Origin: JBBROS01 sp963752225
GTDB lineage: Bacteria; Pseudomonadota; Alphaproteobacteria; Acetobacterales; Acetobacteraceae
Length of the DNA: 64,000 nucleotides
Reading direction: 5' to 3'
NCBI GenBank assembly: GCA_963752225.1
Contig: CAVVXS010000009.1
Location: forward strand, 930,001-994,000
Part shown: positions 47,424-55,882 of the stretch, piece after piece
How the letters are laid out: the number at the start of each line of letters is the position of its first letter
Position numbering within the stretch: position 1 is the stretch's first letter
Notes under the pieces: generated by a model
Database searches by the model: none
Seen by the model: only the letters and a program-made list of their open reading frames with translations
What the model was told of the DNA's origin: nothing
Program-made: the position numbers and the translations under genes

Positions 47424-49250
47424 TCATTTCACCTCGACGGCGATATCGTGGAACAGCCGGGTCGGCAGGCCGCTGCCGCTGACATTGCGCATCGGGTGGC
47501 CGTCATCGTTGCCGAGCCAGACCGCGATCACCGTGCTGCCGACCTCGCCGACGAACCAGGCGTCGCGGAAGTCCTGGGTGGTGCCGGTCTTGCCGGCGAC
47601 GAAGCGGCCGGGGATGGCAGCGGCGCGCCCACTGCCGTGGGCGACGACGGCGGCCAGCATGCGCGTCATCTCGCTGGCGCGGGCGCTGTCGACGACGCGG
47701 TCCATCGGCGCCCGGGTGATCGGGACGGGCTTGCGGTCCGCTTCGGCGCTCTCGACGCCGAGCGGGGTGATCCGGCGGCCGCCGTTGAACAGGGTGGCAT
47801 AGGCACTGGCGAGCTCGAGCACGCCGACTTCGCCGGTGCCGAGCGCAAGCGAGAGATCATCCGGCAGCGGATCGGCGATGCCGAGGCGGCGGGCGACGGC
47901 GATCACTGCGGACGGGCCGCCGGCGCCTTGCGCGAGGCGAATCGAGGCGGTGTTGAGCGATTGGGCGAGCGCATCCTCGAGCGTGACGTCGCCATGGAAG
48001 GTGGTGTCGAAGTTCTGCGGCGCCCACGTGCCGATGCGGATCGGCGCGTCGAGCACGGTGTCGTCGGGGTGCAGGCCGCGCTCGAGGGCGGCGAGCCAGA
48101 CGATCGGCTTGAAGGCGGAGCCGGGTTGGCGGCGGGCGGCGACGGCGCGGTTATAGGGGCTGGCGTGCCAATCGCGTCCGCCGACCATGGCGCGGACGGC
48201 GCCGGTGCCAGCGTCGAGCACGATAATGGCCCCCTGCCCTACCCCGGCCGCGACGCCGGGGCCATCGAGCAGGGTGGCGAGCCGGGTCTCGGCAACGGCT
48301 TGCAGGCGCGGGTCGAGCGTGGTGCGCAGCACGGCGTCGGCGCCGGCGGGGATGAGCGCGGGCGAGGCGTCGGCGACCCAGTCGGCGAACCACCCGGCGG
48401 TGGACGGGCGCTGCGGGAAGGCGATTTGGGAGGCGGCGAGCTCGGCTTCGCCTTTCGAGATGGCGCCGGTCGCGGCCATCGCCTCGAGCACCTCGCGGCC
48501 GCGGGCGGCCGCGGCGGCGGGGTCGGTGCGCGGGTTGAAGCGGGACGGCGCACGCGGCAGCCCGGCCAGCACGGCGCTTTGCCACAGCGAGAGCTTGCGG
48601 GCGGAGATGCCGAAGTACATGTGCGCGGCGGCATCGACGCCCCAAGCGCCGGAGCCGAGATAGACGCGGTTCAGCCAGATTTCGAGGATCTCGGCCTTGC
48701 TGAAGGTGCGTTCGAGCCAGAGCGTCAGCATCAGCTCCTGCACCTTGCGGCGGAAGGTGCGGGCGTTGGTGAGGAACAGGTTCTTGGCGACCTGCTGGGT
48801 GATGGTAGAGCCGCCCTGGACCAGGCGGCCGGCGCGCAGGTTGACGACGGCGGCACGGGCGATGCCGAGCAGGTCGATGCCGGGATGCGACCAGAAGCGG
48901 CGGTCCTCGACGGCGACGGCGGCAGTCGGGAGGGCACGCGGCAGGTCGGTGAGGCGCAAGGGTTCGCCGACGACGTCGCCATAGGTGGCGAAGGCGCGGC
49001 CGCCGCGGTCGAGCAAGGTGAGGCCTGGGCGGCGAGCCGTGTCGAGCGCGGTTTCCGGCCGGGGCAGGTCGCGGGCGAGCCAGATCAAGGCCACGCTAGC
49101 GGCGAGGCCGAGCCAGACGGCGAGGATCACGGCCCAGCGCAGCAGGCGCCACCCGAGCGTGCGGCGACGCAGCCGGGCGACGGCCGGCGCCGGTCCGGGC
49201 GGCGGGCGGTCGGATGGCCGCGCCGGAAACGCGAACGGTGGACGCGCCAC
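47424..49250 (-). CDS. Class A penicillin-binding protein (transglycosylase/transpeptidase)
   Basis: 608-residue bifunctional peptidoglycan synthase, shorter than classical PBP1A. After a membrane anchor (VILAVWLGLAASVALIWLA) comes the GT51 domain with EDRRFWSHPGID and GGSTITQQVAKN, then the transpeptidase with SxxK in PGSAFKP, SxN in SLNTAS and KTG in GKTGTTQDF. All catalytic motifs are complete. Polymerises and crosslinks cell-wall glycan. Ends AVEVK. The opposite-strand reading frame across this gene is a codon-bias artefact. Confidence 0.93.
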   Translation of the reverse strand: MARPPFAFPARPSDRPPPGPAPAVARLRRRTLGWRLLRWAVILAVWLGLAASVALIWLARDLPRPETALDTARRPGLTLLDRGGRAFATYGDVVGEPLRLTDLPRALPTAAVAVEDRRFWSHPGIDLLGIARAAVVNLRAGRLVQGGSTITQQVAKNLFLTNARTFRRKVQELMLTLWLERTFSKAEILEIWLNRVYLGSGAWGVDAAAHMYFGISARKLSLWQSAVLAGLPRAPSRFNPRTDPAAAAARGREVLEAMAATGAISKGEAELAASQIAFPQRPSTAGWFADWVADASPALIPAGADAVLRTTLDPRLQAVAETRLATLLDGPGVAAGVGQGAIIVLDAGTGAVRAMVGGRDWHASPYNRAVAARRQPGSAFKPIVWLAALERGLHPDDTVLDAPIRIGTWAPQNFDTTFHGDVTLEDALAQSLNTASIRLAQGAGGPSAVIAVARRLGIADPLPDDLSLALGTGEVGVLELASAYATLFNGGRRITPLGVESAEADRKPVPITRAPMDRVVDSARASEMTRMLAAVVAHGSGRAAAIPGRFVAGKTGTTQDFRDAWFVGEVGSTVIAVWLGNDDGHPMRNVSGSGLPTRLFHDIAVEVK

Positions 49251-49263
49251 GCCTAGCGTCCGG

Positions 49264-50148
49264 TCAGCGGAAGCATGCGAGCAGGACGGTGGACGGGTTG
49301 GCGATGTCGTCGATCTCGGTGTTGCGGCGGTCGGGGCCGGCGGTCGCGACGGTGCGCGGCTGCACGCCGTTGGCGCGCAGGAAGGCGAGCGCCTCGGTGC
49401 CCTTGATGGCGAAGTTGACGTTTTGCGGGATGTCGCCGCCGGTCATCTCGGCGGTGCGCAGGGCGTTCAGCTTGGAGACGACGACGCCGATGACGTTGCC
49501 CTGGCTGTCGAAGAGCGGGCCGCCGGAGTTGCCGGGGTTCACCGGAGCGGTGATCTGGAAGTTGGTCGGGTTGTCGCGCAGGCCGGCCAACGCGCTGAGG
49601 TCGCCGGTGGTGAGGGTCGGGCCGGACGTGGCGAGCCCGGACAGCGGGTAGCCGTAGGTGATGACCGCCTCGCCGCGGTGGACCGGCGGCGCTTCCCGGA
49701 AGGCGAGCGGTGGGCCGAAATCGGGTGTGACGGAGAGCAGCGCGAGGTCGCGCCGGCGGTCGGTGGCGAGCACCCGGGCGGAAACGCGGACGCCGCGCGC
49801 GTTGCGGGCGAGCATTCCACCGCATTCGGCGACGACGTGGTTGTTGGTCAGGACGCGGCCTTCGGCGACGATGAAGCCGGTGCCGCTGCTTGCGGGCCGG
49901 GCGCCCGGGGGTGGGCGGAACCCCGAGGCGTCGGGCGCGGCGGGCGGCAGCCGCGGGGCGTCGGCGAATGGCGATGGCGCTGCGTCGGAGGTGCCGAGCG
50001 GGGGTGGCTTGCCGGGATATTGCGGACCGGCATAGGGGCGCTTAGCCGTGAACTCGGGGCCGGTGTCGAACGGGCTGACGCCGCGTTGCGCCGCGGCCGG
50101 GCCGGCCGCCACCGTTATGGCGACGACCATACCGAGCACGTGATGCAT
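49264..50148 (-). CDS. Secreted trypsin-like serine protease (S1C/DegP-like, no PDZ)
   Basis: About 294 residues. A hydrophobic segment (VLGMVVAITVAAGPAAAQ) is a probable signal peptide, followed by a Pro-rich linker of ~80 residues and a trypsin-fold domain: catalytic His in TNNHVVAE, Asp in RRDLALL and Ser in NPGNSGGPLFD. There is no PDZ domain, so it resembles short S1C or HtrA-like proteases. Met 50148 gives the best signal peptide though its ribosome-binding site is weak; the frame is open to 50235, overlapping the divergent dehydrogenase start. Lies 13 bases before the PBP gene on the same strand, so an envelope quality-control role is plausible. Confidence 0.86.
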   Translation of the reverse strand: MHHVLGMVVAITVAAGPAAAQRGVSPFDTGPEFTAKRPYAGPQYPGKPPPLGTSDAAPSPFADAPRLPPAAPDASGFRPPPGARPASSGTGFIVAEGRVLTNNHVVAECGGMLARNARGVRVSARVLATDRRRDLALLSVTPDFGPPLAFREAPPVHRGEAVITYGYPLSGLATSGPTLTTGDLSALAGLRDNPTNFQITAPVNPGNSGGPLFDSQGNVIGVVVSKLNALRTAEMTGGDIPQNVNFAIKGTEALAFLRANGVQPRTVATAGPDRRNTEIDDIANPSTVLLACFR

Positions 50149-50233
50149 CGAGGAGCGAAGGGACGGGGCGGAGGCGGCTGGGTTGCCGGACGCGGGCCGG
50201 TCGCGCAGGATCGGCTGACACAAAGGGGGACGC

Positions 50234-51148
50234 ATGAAGGGTCTGTTCCTGGACGCGAGCGGCGAGTTGGGCGAGGTATATCACGCCGTGGCCCGGCCCA
50301 GCGATCCGGCATTGACGTTAAACCTGCAAGCCCACGTTGCACCCGAGGCACTCCCCGGACTGCTCGCCGGCTACGATTTCGCGTTCAACGACCACACGTT
50401 CATGCCGGCCGAGGTGATGGCGCGATGCGCCGGGCTGCGGCATGTCATTTTCCTCGGCACCGGCGCGCGCAGCTACATGGACCCGGACGCCTTGGCTGGC
50501 CTCGGCATCACCGTCCACACCATCAAGGGATACGGCGATACGGCCGTAGCGGAGCACGCGATCGCGCTGATGTGGGCGGCGGCGCGCGGGCTGGCCCGGA
50601 TGGACGGGGGCATGCGCGCGGGGCAGTGGCTGCGGACTGAGGGGATGCAGCTGACGGGCAAGACAATCGGGCTGGTCGGGTTCGGCGGCATTGCAACGGA
50701 AGTCGCGCGGATCGCACGCGGCAGCGGGATGCGGGTGCTGGCCTGGAACCGGACGCCGCGAACGGCGGAGGGAGTCGAGTTCGTCGCGCTCGAGCGGCTG
50801 CTGGCCGAGAGCCATGTGGTGTCGCTGCACCTGCTGCTGACGGATGAGACCCGCGGCTTTCTCGGCGCGGAGCGGCTGGCGCTGATGCGGCGGGGTGCGA
50901 TGCTGGTGAATACCGCGCGCGGCGCGGTGGTTGACACGGCGGCGATGGTCGCGGCGTTGCGCAGCGGGGCGCTGGCGCATGCGGCGCTCGACGTGTTCGA
51001 CACCGAACCGCTGCCGCCAGGGGACGTGCTGACGGCGCTGCCGAATGTGACGCTTTCAGCGCATAGTGCGTTCCGCACGCCGGAAGCGAGCGAGACGTTG
51101 ATCCGCCGGGCATTGGACATTGCGTGCGAGATTGCTAAGGGGGCGTGA
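50234..51148 (+). CDS. D-isomer-specific 2-hydroxyacid dehydrogenase
   Basis: 304-residue NAD-dependent dehydrogenase. Catalytic domain then the NAD-binding GLVGFGGIATEVARIARG near 150, conserved VVSLHLLLTDETRGFL, NTARGAVVDTAAM, and the terminal catalytic His in LSAHSAFRTPEASE. The Arg (NTARG) and His residues are in place; Glu in DTEPLPPGD. It could act on phosphoglycerate, glyoxylate or other 2-hydroxyacids. It is followed 17 bases later by tRNA-Leu. Confidence 0.9.
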   Translation: MKGLFLDASGELGEVYHAVARPSDPALTLNLQAHVAPEALPGLLAGYDFAFNDHTFMPAEVMARCAGLRHVIFLGTGARSYMDPDALAGLGITVHTIKGYGDTAVAEHAIALMWAAARGLARMDGGMRAGQWLRTEGMQLTGKTIGLVGFGGIATEVARIARGSGMRVLAWNRTPRTAEGVEFVALERLLAESHVVSLHLLLTDETRGFLGAERLALMRRGAMLVNTARGAVVDTAAMVAALRSGALAHAALDVFDTEPLPPGDVLTALPNVTLSAHSAFRTPEASETLIRRALDIACEIAKGA

Positions 51149-51165
51149 TCAGTTTGATGGCTTTG

Positions 51166-51248
51166 GCCCGCCTGGCGGAATGGTAGACGCAGCGGACTTA
51201 AAATCCGATGTCCGTGAGGGCTTGCCGGTTCGAGTCCGGCGGCGGGCA
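51166..51248 (+). tRNA. tRNA-Leu (anticodon UAA)
   Basis: 83-base tRNA. Acceptor stem GCCCGCC pairs with GGCGGGC (51241-51247), the anticodon loop CTTAAAA gives anticodon TAA, the T arm GCCGGTTCGAGTCCGGC is perfect, and there is a long variable arm as in class II tRNAs. CCA is not encoded. The 3' end is the presumed attachment site of the element with the adjacent integrase; the gene is intact. Confidence 0.97.
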
Positions 51249-51279
51249 GACAACTAGCGACTGATTTTGTTACCAAAAC

Positions 51280-51320
51280 CCCCAGCTGCCCGGAAGCCGT
51301 TTGCCGGTTGCCAGCTGGGG
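51280..51320 (-). terminator. Likely terminator of the integrase gene
   Basis: Inverted repeat CCCCAGCTG (51280-51288) and CAGCTGGGG (51312-51320) between tRNA-Leu and the integrase. Read on the minus strand the stem is followed by GTTTTGG, a weak T-run, just after the integrase stop. It might also be an arm-type site of the attachment region. Confidence 0.5.
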
Positions 51321-51350
51321 TGTGCCACCAGCTGTGCCACTCTCGCGTTC

Positions 51351-52431
51351 CTAAGCAGCCGCCGCCTCAGAGATTCCCGGTGCCGGGGTAAGCTTGGCCG
51401 CCTGGGCTTCCTCCCAGGATAGGTAGCCGAGATAGATTTCAGTGGTCGTCACGGATGAATGTCCCAGGTGGCGGGACAGCTGGTAGATCGACATGCCTCC
51501 CTTGAGCGCGCGGACAGCGAAAGCATGCCGGAGATCGTGCACCCGAAAGCGGCGCCAGGCCGGGTCGGCGGCGGCCAGCAGGGTAGAATTCTTCCAGCAG
51601 GCGGAAGCCAAGTTCTTGTAGGAAGTGCCGGTCTTGTCCGACGGGAACAGGAACCCATCCGGTTTGCCCGCCGCCAACGCCCCGGCTGCGTCGCCGCCCG
51701 GCGTTGCCCACGGAATCACACGAGGTCGGCTGGTTTTCGTCCTCGTGAGGAGGATCTGCATGCGCTCGGCGTCGATCTGAAAGCGCTCGATCTGCGCGGC
51801 CTCCTCAGCCCTCATCCCGGTCGCATCAAGCAGACGCAGAATCCCGGCCATGGCTGGCGGGCAGCTGGAAATCAACTTCTCGATGTCAGTGCGCGATGGC
51901 GGCTGGATGGGCTCGTGCCGTTCGCGCACTAGCGAGCGGTCGTAAGCACGGACCGGGTTGTCGATCCGCCAGCCCCACCCGCAGCATGCAGCGAGCAGGC
52001 GTGAGAGCGCTGAGAGGTCCCGGCGGATGGTGGCATTCGAGACGACCCCTGCCCGGCTGCTCACGTAGTCAGCTACATGCCTGGTTGTGATCGCTTCCAT
52101 GTCCAGCTTGCCAAATGCTGGAGTCAAGCTGAACGATTGATGTCCGATAGCGCTTGCCTGCGCTCGGCTTCAGGGTTCCTGGCAGGACCTCCCGGATCCA
52201 CCGCTCGGTCGCCACTTGCCAGCTGTGCCCGGCCCGGGTTTCCGGCTGAGGGCCTGCGATCAGCTCGCGCTGCAACCGTAGCCTGAGATCCTTGGCGCGC
52301 CGGGAGCCTTCTCGGGCGTCCGATGTTCGCAGCGTCTCCCGGTGCTCTCGGCCGCCGACTTTAAGCCGGGCCCAGAGAATGTCTCCGCGCCAGTAGCAAA
52401 ATCTGGGTGCCGTCTTCGTCTTCGATGCCAT
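51351..52431 (-). pseudogene. int: Tyrosine recombinase/integrase, frameshifted
   Basis: Two overlapping frames make one phage-type integrase of about 360 residues. The N-terminal part (start 52431, strong AAGGAGG upstream) gives the arm-binding/SAM-like region WARLKVGGREHRETLRTSDA and ends VQLDSSI in the wrong frame; the second part from about 52130 continues LTPAFGKLDMEAITTRHVADYV and carries the full catalytic domain: Arg in TGMRAEEA, HxxR in VHDLRHAF, His in HLGHSS and Tyr in TTEIYLGY. An extra T in the CAGCTTGACT word near 52125 would account for the shift. The gene points toward tRNA-Leu, the normal position for an element inserted there. The break suggests the element can no longer excise on its own, unless a programmed shift exists. 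Confidence 0.85.
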
Positions 52432-52539
52432 GCCTCGCCTCCTTGATCGCGAAGGAGGAGTGGACTCCGGAAACGAAACGATGGCACATCACGAAATCGA
52501 GTCCCGCGGCGCCCTGGCAGAGCAGCGGAGCCTTTCTCA

Positions 52540-53040
52540 CTAAGCCTGCGTCACAGGCAGTTCGGATGACTGGGGCTTTCGGTAATCATCGCGGGCGCGG
52601 TTCAGCAGTTTTACAAGCTTGTCCCAGCCGAGGCCGTAGGAGCACTCGATGTGTTTCCTGGACCGCCGTGTGTCACTCTTGTTGTCCCCGAGAAGCCGCC
52701 AGCCACCTTTGTTCCAGTTAGCGACCATGGCATAGAACGCGACCTTGTTGTCGAGCCGATGCCCCCATTCAAAGACGAATGGCTCAACAACATCTGCCCA
52801 CTCGTATGACTGCGCTTTCGCCCCTTTGCCGAACGAGATTCCGGTCCGGTCGATTGTAAGACGATCCGAGTCCACTACCGCGCTGGCGTCCTTGTAGAGC
52901 GTCGTGGCCCCCCAAGTCTGCAAGTCGCGCATGGAACGCTCAAACCGCTCCTTTGAATTGAAGCCCCCCCTCTTCGTAATCAAGGTGACCGGCACACTGA
53001 TTACGATCACTCCTAATATCGGAGCCCAGAACAGCGGCAT
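52540..53040 (-). CDS. Hypothetical membrane-anchored protein
   Basis: 166 residues, not recognised. The N-terminus is a membrane segment (WAPILGVIVISVPVTLI), then a soluble part with TIDRTGISFGKGAKAQSYEW and CSYGLGWDKLVKLLNRARDD. Lower GC and codon use differ from chromosomal genes. Lies upstream of the integrase on the same strand, 108 bases away; no excisionase-like gene was found between them. Confidence 0.6.
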   Translation of the reverse strand: MPLFWAPILGVIVISVPVTLITKRGGFNSKERFERSMRDLQTWGATTLYKDASAVVDSDRLTIDRTGISFGKGAKAQSYEWADVVEPFVFEWGHRLDNKVAFYAMVANWNKGGWRLLGDNKSDTRRSRKHIECSYGLGWDKLVKLLNRARDDYRKPQSSELPVTQA

Positions 53041-53174
53041 GTCGGAAATCCACAGATGACGATGCCCGCATCCCTAGGGCACACGTGGGCAGCCAGTCCA
53101 TTACGAAACTGTGATTAATTGTCGACGCAGCCGCAGGTGTTGCCCCTCCACCCCGTTCCGGTTACGTTCCCCGC

Positions 53175-53438
53175 ATGGGCGGCCGCAACCAGGACAGGGT
53201 TCTCAAACTCAGACAGCTGGCGGACCAAGCTCCAGGCTACGTACGCGTCGGCGAGTGCCAGAGCTGCAAACACCGGAGCGGGTTGCCGCTGGGCTTGCTG
53301 ATCGCAACACACGGACCTGACGCCGTCGCAGATTTCGCCCTCATGCGGTTAAAATGCGCTAGCTGTGGTGAGATTGGCCGGGTCGAGCATCGCTTGCTGC
53401 GGTTGTGTGAACCGGGGTGCGCGAGACAGCGGGGATGA
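53175..53438 (+). CDS. Small zinc-ribbon-like hypothetical protein
   Basis: 87 residues with two CxxC pairs (ECQSCKH near residue 28 and KCASCGE near 60) plus a late Cys, a pattern for a structural zinc site. The N-terminus KLRQLADQAPGYVRVG is unlike known families to me. Similar small zinc-ribbon proteins occur in phages and integrated elements. Starts at ATG 53175, divergent from the membrane protein gene. Confidence 0.55.
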   Translation: MGGRNQDRVLKLRQLADQAPGYVRVGECQSCKHRSGLPLGLLIATHGPDAVADFALMRLKCASCGEIGRVEHRLLRLCEPGCARQRG

Positions 53439-53543
53439 ATGGGTCCGGTAGAGTAGTGGTCTGAGCACGTTCGTTCATTCGCCCATCATCATCCGAACCT
53501 TCCGGCCTGGGTTCAGGGCGTCGGAAGCCTTGCAGCCGTCCTG

Positions 53544-54218
53544 GTGGCACTGTGGTTGTTCGTCGCCCAGAACCAGGTCCGAGCTCGGGAGCGCCGGACA
53601 GACGACGAGATCCGGCGTCAGCTTGAGGCTCGGCAGGCTCATCAGTTGGAAGCGGACCGGAAAGAGCAGGCTCGGCGGACCGAGCTTGACCGGAAGGTGA
53701 TGGTGGAGGGGCTTTTGATAGCCATCTGGCCGCTGCTGATACAGACAAGAAGCAGGGTCGCTGAAGTCATCGAAACCCTCAAGTCTTCCATAAAGAGGCC
53801 GCCCGCCTCTACCGGCTCGCCGGAGTACTATGTCGATTACGAACTGGGTCTTCTTGAGGACTGGCTCCGCATAGAGCGAGATGTGTTCCTGTTGGGGTCT
53901 GCCACGGCGGCGGCCATCCACAGCATGATCGCGGTTCTGCGGCAGTCAGACCGGGATGTGAACCGCCTCGAGCGGAGGAAACAGCAAATCGACTACCAGC
54001 TGCAACTCGATCTTGTAGACGGAGCGCTCGATCAGGCGGACATGATAATTAAAGAAATCGAGCGGCAGTATAGAAGGCACGTGCACCCTAACCCTCAACG
54101 TGCGATCTACGTCGCCAGAAGCGCAAAGCTCTTTAAGGCAGGCAAACGCGCCAGGATGAAGCAACGGGTCCTTAAGTCAGCAGAAGGCCGACCTGATGAG
54201 GGTCGGCCCGCGGTCTAA
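53544..54218 (+). CDS. Hypothetical coiled-coil protein, true start probably upstream
   Basis: 224 residues from GTG 53544. It begins inside a membrane segment (ALWLFVAQNQ), followed by a charged coiled coil (RERRTDDEIRRQLEARQAHQ) and a long helical region, with a basic C-terminus. In-frame sequence upstream to 53454 adds FAHHHPNLPAWVQGVGSLAA and completes the membrane helix but offers no ATG, GTG or TTG. Not recognised; single-helix plus coiled-coil proteins of this kind are frequent in prophage-like elements. Confidence 0.55.
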   Translation: MALWLFVAQNQVRARERRTDDEIRRQLEARQAHQLEADRKEQARRTELDRKVMVEGLLIAIWPLLIQTRSRVAEVIETLKSSIKRPPASTGSPEYYVDYELGLLEDWLRIERDVFLLGSATAAAIHSMIAVLRQSDRDVNRLERRKQQIDYQLQLDLVDGALDQADMIIKEIERQYRRHVHPNPQRAIYVARSAKLFKAGKRARMKQRVLKSAEGRPDEGRPAV

Positions 54219-54245
54219 CTGCACTGGGGACGGCGGCGTTTAGAT

Positions 54246-54764
54246 TCAGAGCGCGCAGTCGGCGGCTAGCATCCTGAGCTCAGGCCACTCCATCCGGGCG
54301 GGCGACAGATAGCGGTCGCTGCTTGCACTGCCGCTCACGACTTCCCAGAGCCAAGGGCTGTCGGCAACACGGGTCGCGACCGAGACGTAACCAGGTCGCT
54401 CGAGATCGCGGATCAAGAGCTGGTCGTCGCCGCGGGCAGACGTGCCGATGCCAATGCTGCTTAGCTCGCGCGCACGATCGGCGACAGTAATGCGGAGCGC
54501 CGCATGCGCCCGGGCAGCGCGCAACAGCTCGACAGCACCGCGGAACGCTACTTCCAGGCTGACACCGACCAAGCCGAACACCAGCTCGCCGCGGTTGTCG
54601 GTGACTGAGTAGCAGGGGCCGGTGCGGACGATCGCATGCTCGTACCAGTCAGACTCCAGGAACACACGCGGGTTGTCAGCGTCGGCTCTCGCGGAGTTGA
54701 CGATCGGGTGCGGCAGCAGCTCGGCCGCATGCAACGCATGCAGAATGTGGTGTCCTTGGATCAT
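54246..54764 (-). CDS. Hypothetical protein
   Basis: 172 residues, not recognised. Contains a His-rich start (QGHHILHALHAAELLPHPI), then GPCYSVTDNRGELVFGLVGV and LLRAARAHAALRITVADRAR. No signal peptide or membrane segment; cytosolic. It is divergent from the HTH gene at 54992 and shares the regulatory region with the inverted-repeat operator, so it is probably part of the same regulon. Confidence 0.6.
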   Translation of the reverse strand: MIQGHHILHALHAAELLPHPIVNSARADADNPRVFLESDWYEHAIVRTGPCYSVTDNRGELVFGLVGVSLEVAFRGAVELLRAARAHAALRITVADRARELSSIGIGTSARGDDQLLIRDLERPGYVSVATRVADSPWLWEVVSGSASSDRYLSPARMEWPELRMLAADCAL

Positions 54765-54845
54765 GATCTAGCGCCTCCCAGCGCTCCAAAAGGGTTGCTA
54801 GTAACATTGTAGGCACCTGAACTCCTGAACTTCAAGCAAAATGCG

Positions 54846-54931
54846 CACAAGTGCCTAAGCAAAAGCTTTGTCAACATTGGATGCGTAATGTTGACAACTT
54901 GGATTGTGGTGTCGAGTAGTCACAAGTGCCT
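54846..54931. promoter_or_regulatory. Divergent control region with TGTTGACA palindrome and CACAAGTGCCT repeats
   Basis: The AT-rich gap between the divergent genes 54246-54764 and 54992-55318 contains a perfect inverted repeat TTGTCAACAT / ATGTTGACAA at 54868-54877 and 54888-54897 with a 10-base spacer. It is flanked by two exact direct repeats CACAAGTGCCT at 54846-54856 and 54921-54931, spaced 75 bases. The palindrome recurs as half-sites before the SNF2 and primase genes, so it is a candidate operator. The candidate regulator is the HTH protein encoded next to it. Confidence 0.65.
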
Positions 54932-54991
54932 TGTACCGCGCGGTCTTTTGACATAAATTAGAGTACATGAACCTACAGACGGGAGGCTAAA

Positions 54992-55318
54992 ATGGAGACG
55001 AGGCCACTAAGGGAGATCGCGCTCGAGCGGATCGACATGTTCATTGAAGAGACCCAGATGCCGGGATGGCGGCTGTCGAAGCTCGCGACTGGCAGCAACA
55101 AAACGTTGCCGCGGCTGCGGACCGGCCTCGGCGTTGAGCTCGGCAGCATCGAGAAAATCGAGCGGTTCATGGCGGCTGAGCGGGTGCGGATCGCCGAAGC
55201 CGTGGCGATGCTGAACGCGAATGACGAGACGAGTGAAGCAGAGCTCGTGGCGGCGCTTGCGGAAGCCCGGGCCGCGGTGGCCGAGGAGCACGGCGCGCTC
55301 AGCCTGGAGGCTGCGTGA
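54992..55318 (+). CDS. Small HTH-like regulator
   Basis: 108 residues. The segment PGWRLSKLATGSNKTLPRLR and SIEKIERFMAAER follows the pattern of short Cro/XRE-like helix-turn-helix proteins of alphaproteobacterial prophages (recognition region NKTLPRLRTG). The rest is a charged helix. A perfect GGGAGG ribosome-binding site lies six bases before ATG 54992, and the inverted-repeat operator lies about 95 bases upstream, so autoregulation is likely. The stop overlaps the next gene as TGATG. Confidence 0.65.
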   Translation: METRPLREIALERIDMFIEETQMPGWRLSKLATGSNKTLPRLRTGLGVELGSIEKIERFMAAERVRIAEAVAMLNANDETSEAELVAALAEARAAVAEEHGALSLEAA

Positions 55319-55761
55319 TGTCGGACCGGCGGCCGATCCTCGTCATCGACTTCGACGGCGTTGTCCACAAATACACGTCGCCGTGGGTAGACGCGCTGAC
55401 GATCGCGGACGGCGTGGTGCCTGGCTTCTTCGACTGGGCGTACGGGGCGCAAAAGCACTTCAAGCTGGCGATCTACAGCAGCCGATCGAGCGATCCGGCT
55501 GCTGTAGAGGCCATGAAGACCTGGCTGGTGCGCGAGCATTCCAATTGGCTGCGGGAGACCGGGACGGTGCCGAAACTCGGAGCGGGACAGGAGGTCCTCG
55601 ACATCGAGTTCCCGACATCGAAACCACCGGCCTTCCTGTCAATCGACGACCGCGCGGTCACCTTCACCGGCAGCTGGTCGGAACTGGATCCGGAAGCCCT
55701 CCGGACGTTCAAGCCTTGGAACAAGAAGCCGCGGTTACTACCGGCGCCGCAACCGGCTTGA
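55318..55761 (+). CDS. HAD-superfamily phosphatase-like protein
   Basis: 147 residues. Motif I is clear in LVIDFDGVVHKYTS (Asp-x-Asp at the nucleophile), motif II in LAIYSSRSS and an acidic motif near SIDDRAVTF. The length fits small phage-type HAD phosphatases, which may act on nucleotides or DNA ends; substrate unknown. Overlaps the HTH regulator stop (TGATG), so the two are translationally coupled. GTG 55315 is an alternative start. Confidence 0.75.
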   Translation: MSDRRPILVIDFDGVVHKYTSPWVDALTIADGVVPGFFDWAYGAQKHFKLAIYSSRSSDPAAVEAMKTWLVREHSNWLRETGTVPKLGAGQEVLDIEFPTSKPPAFLSIDDRAVTFTGSWSELDPEALRTFKPWNKKPRLLPAPQPA

Positions 55762-55833
55762 CGACACCCGGGCGGCCGGACTACTCACCGCCGCCATGAA
55801 CGCCTGCCTACTCATAGCACGCAGCAGAGACTA

Positions 55834-55860
55834 GCAGGCCGTCCACCCCGGGCGGCCTGC
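55834..55860 (+). terminator. Possible terminator hairpin
   Basis: GCAGGCCG (55834-55841) pairs with CGGCCTGC (55853-55860), followed loosely by a T-rich stretch. It separates the HAD gene from the AAA gene, so it may attenuate read-through. Confidence 0.4.
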
Positions 55861-55882
55861 AACTCTGTTTGCGGGCCTCTCC

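Noticed and set aside
47409..49256. 615-codon plus-strand open frame
   Set aside because: Antisense to the class A PBP, which has all catalytic motifs; the plus frame is Gly/Ala/Asp-rich without domains.
52407..52539. Excisionase gene between the integrase and the membrane protein gene
   Set aside because: The short frames there are composed of Arg/Ser/Pro noise and overlap the integrase; no HTH pattern is visible.
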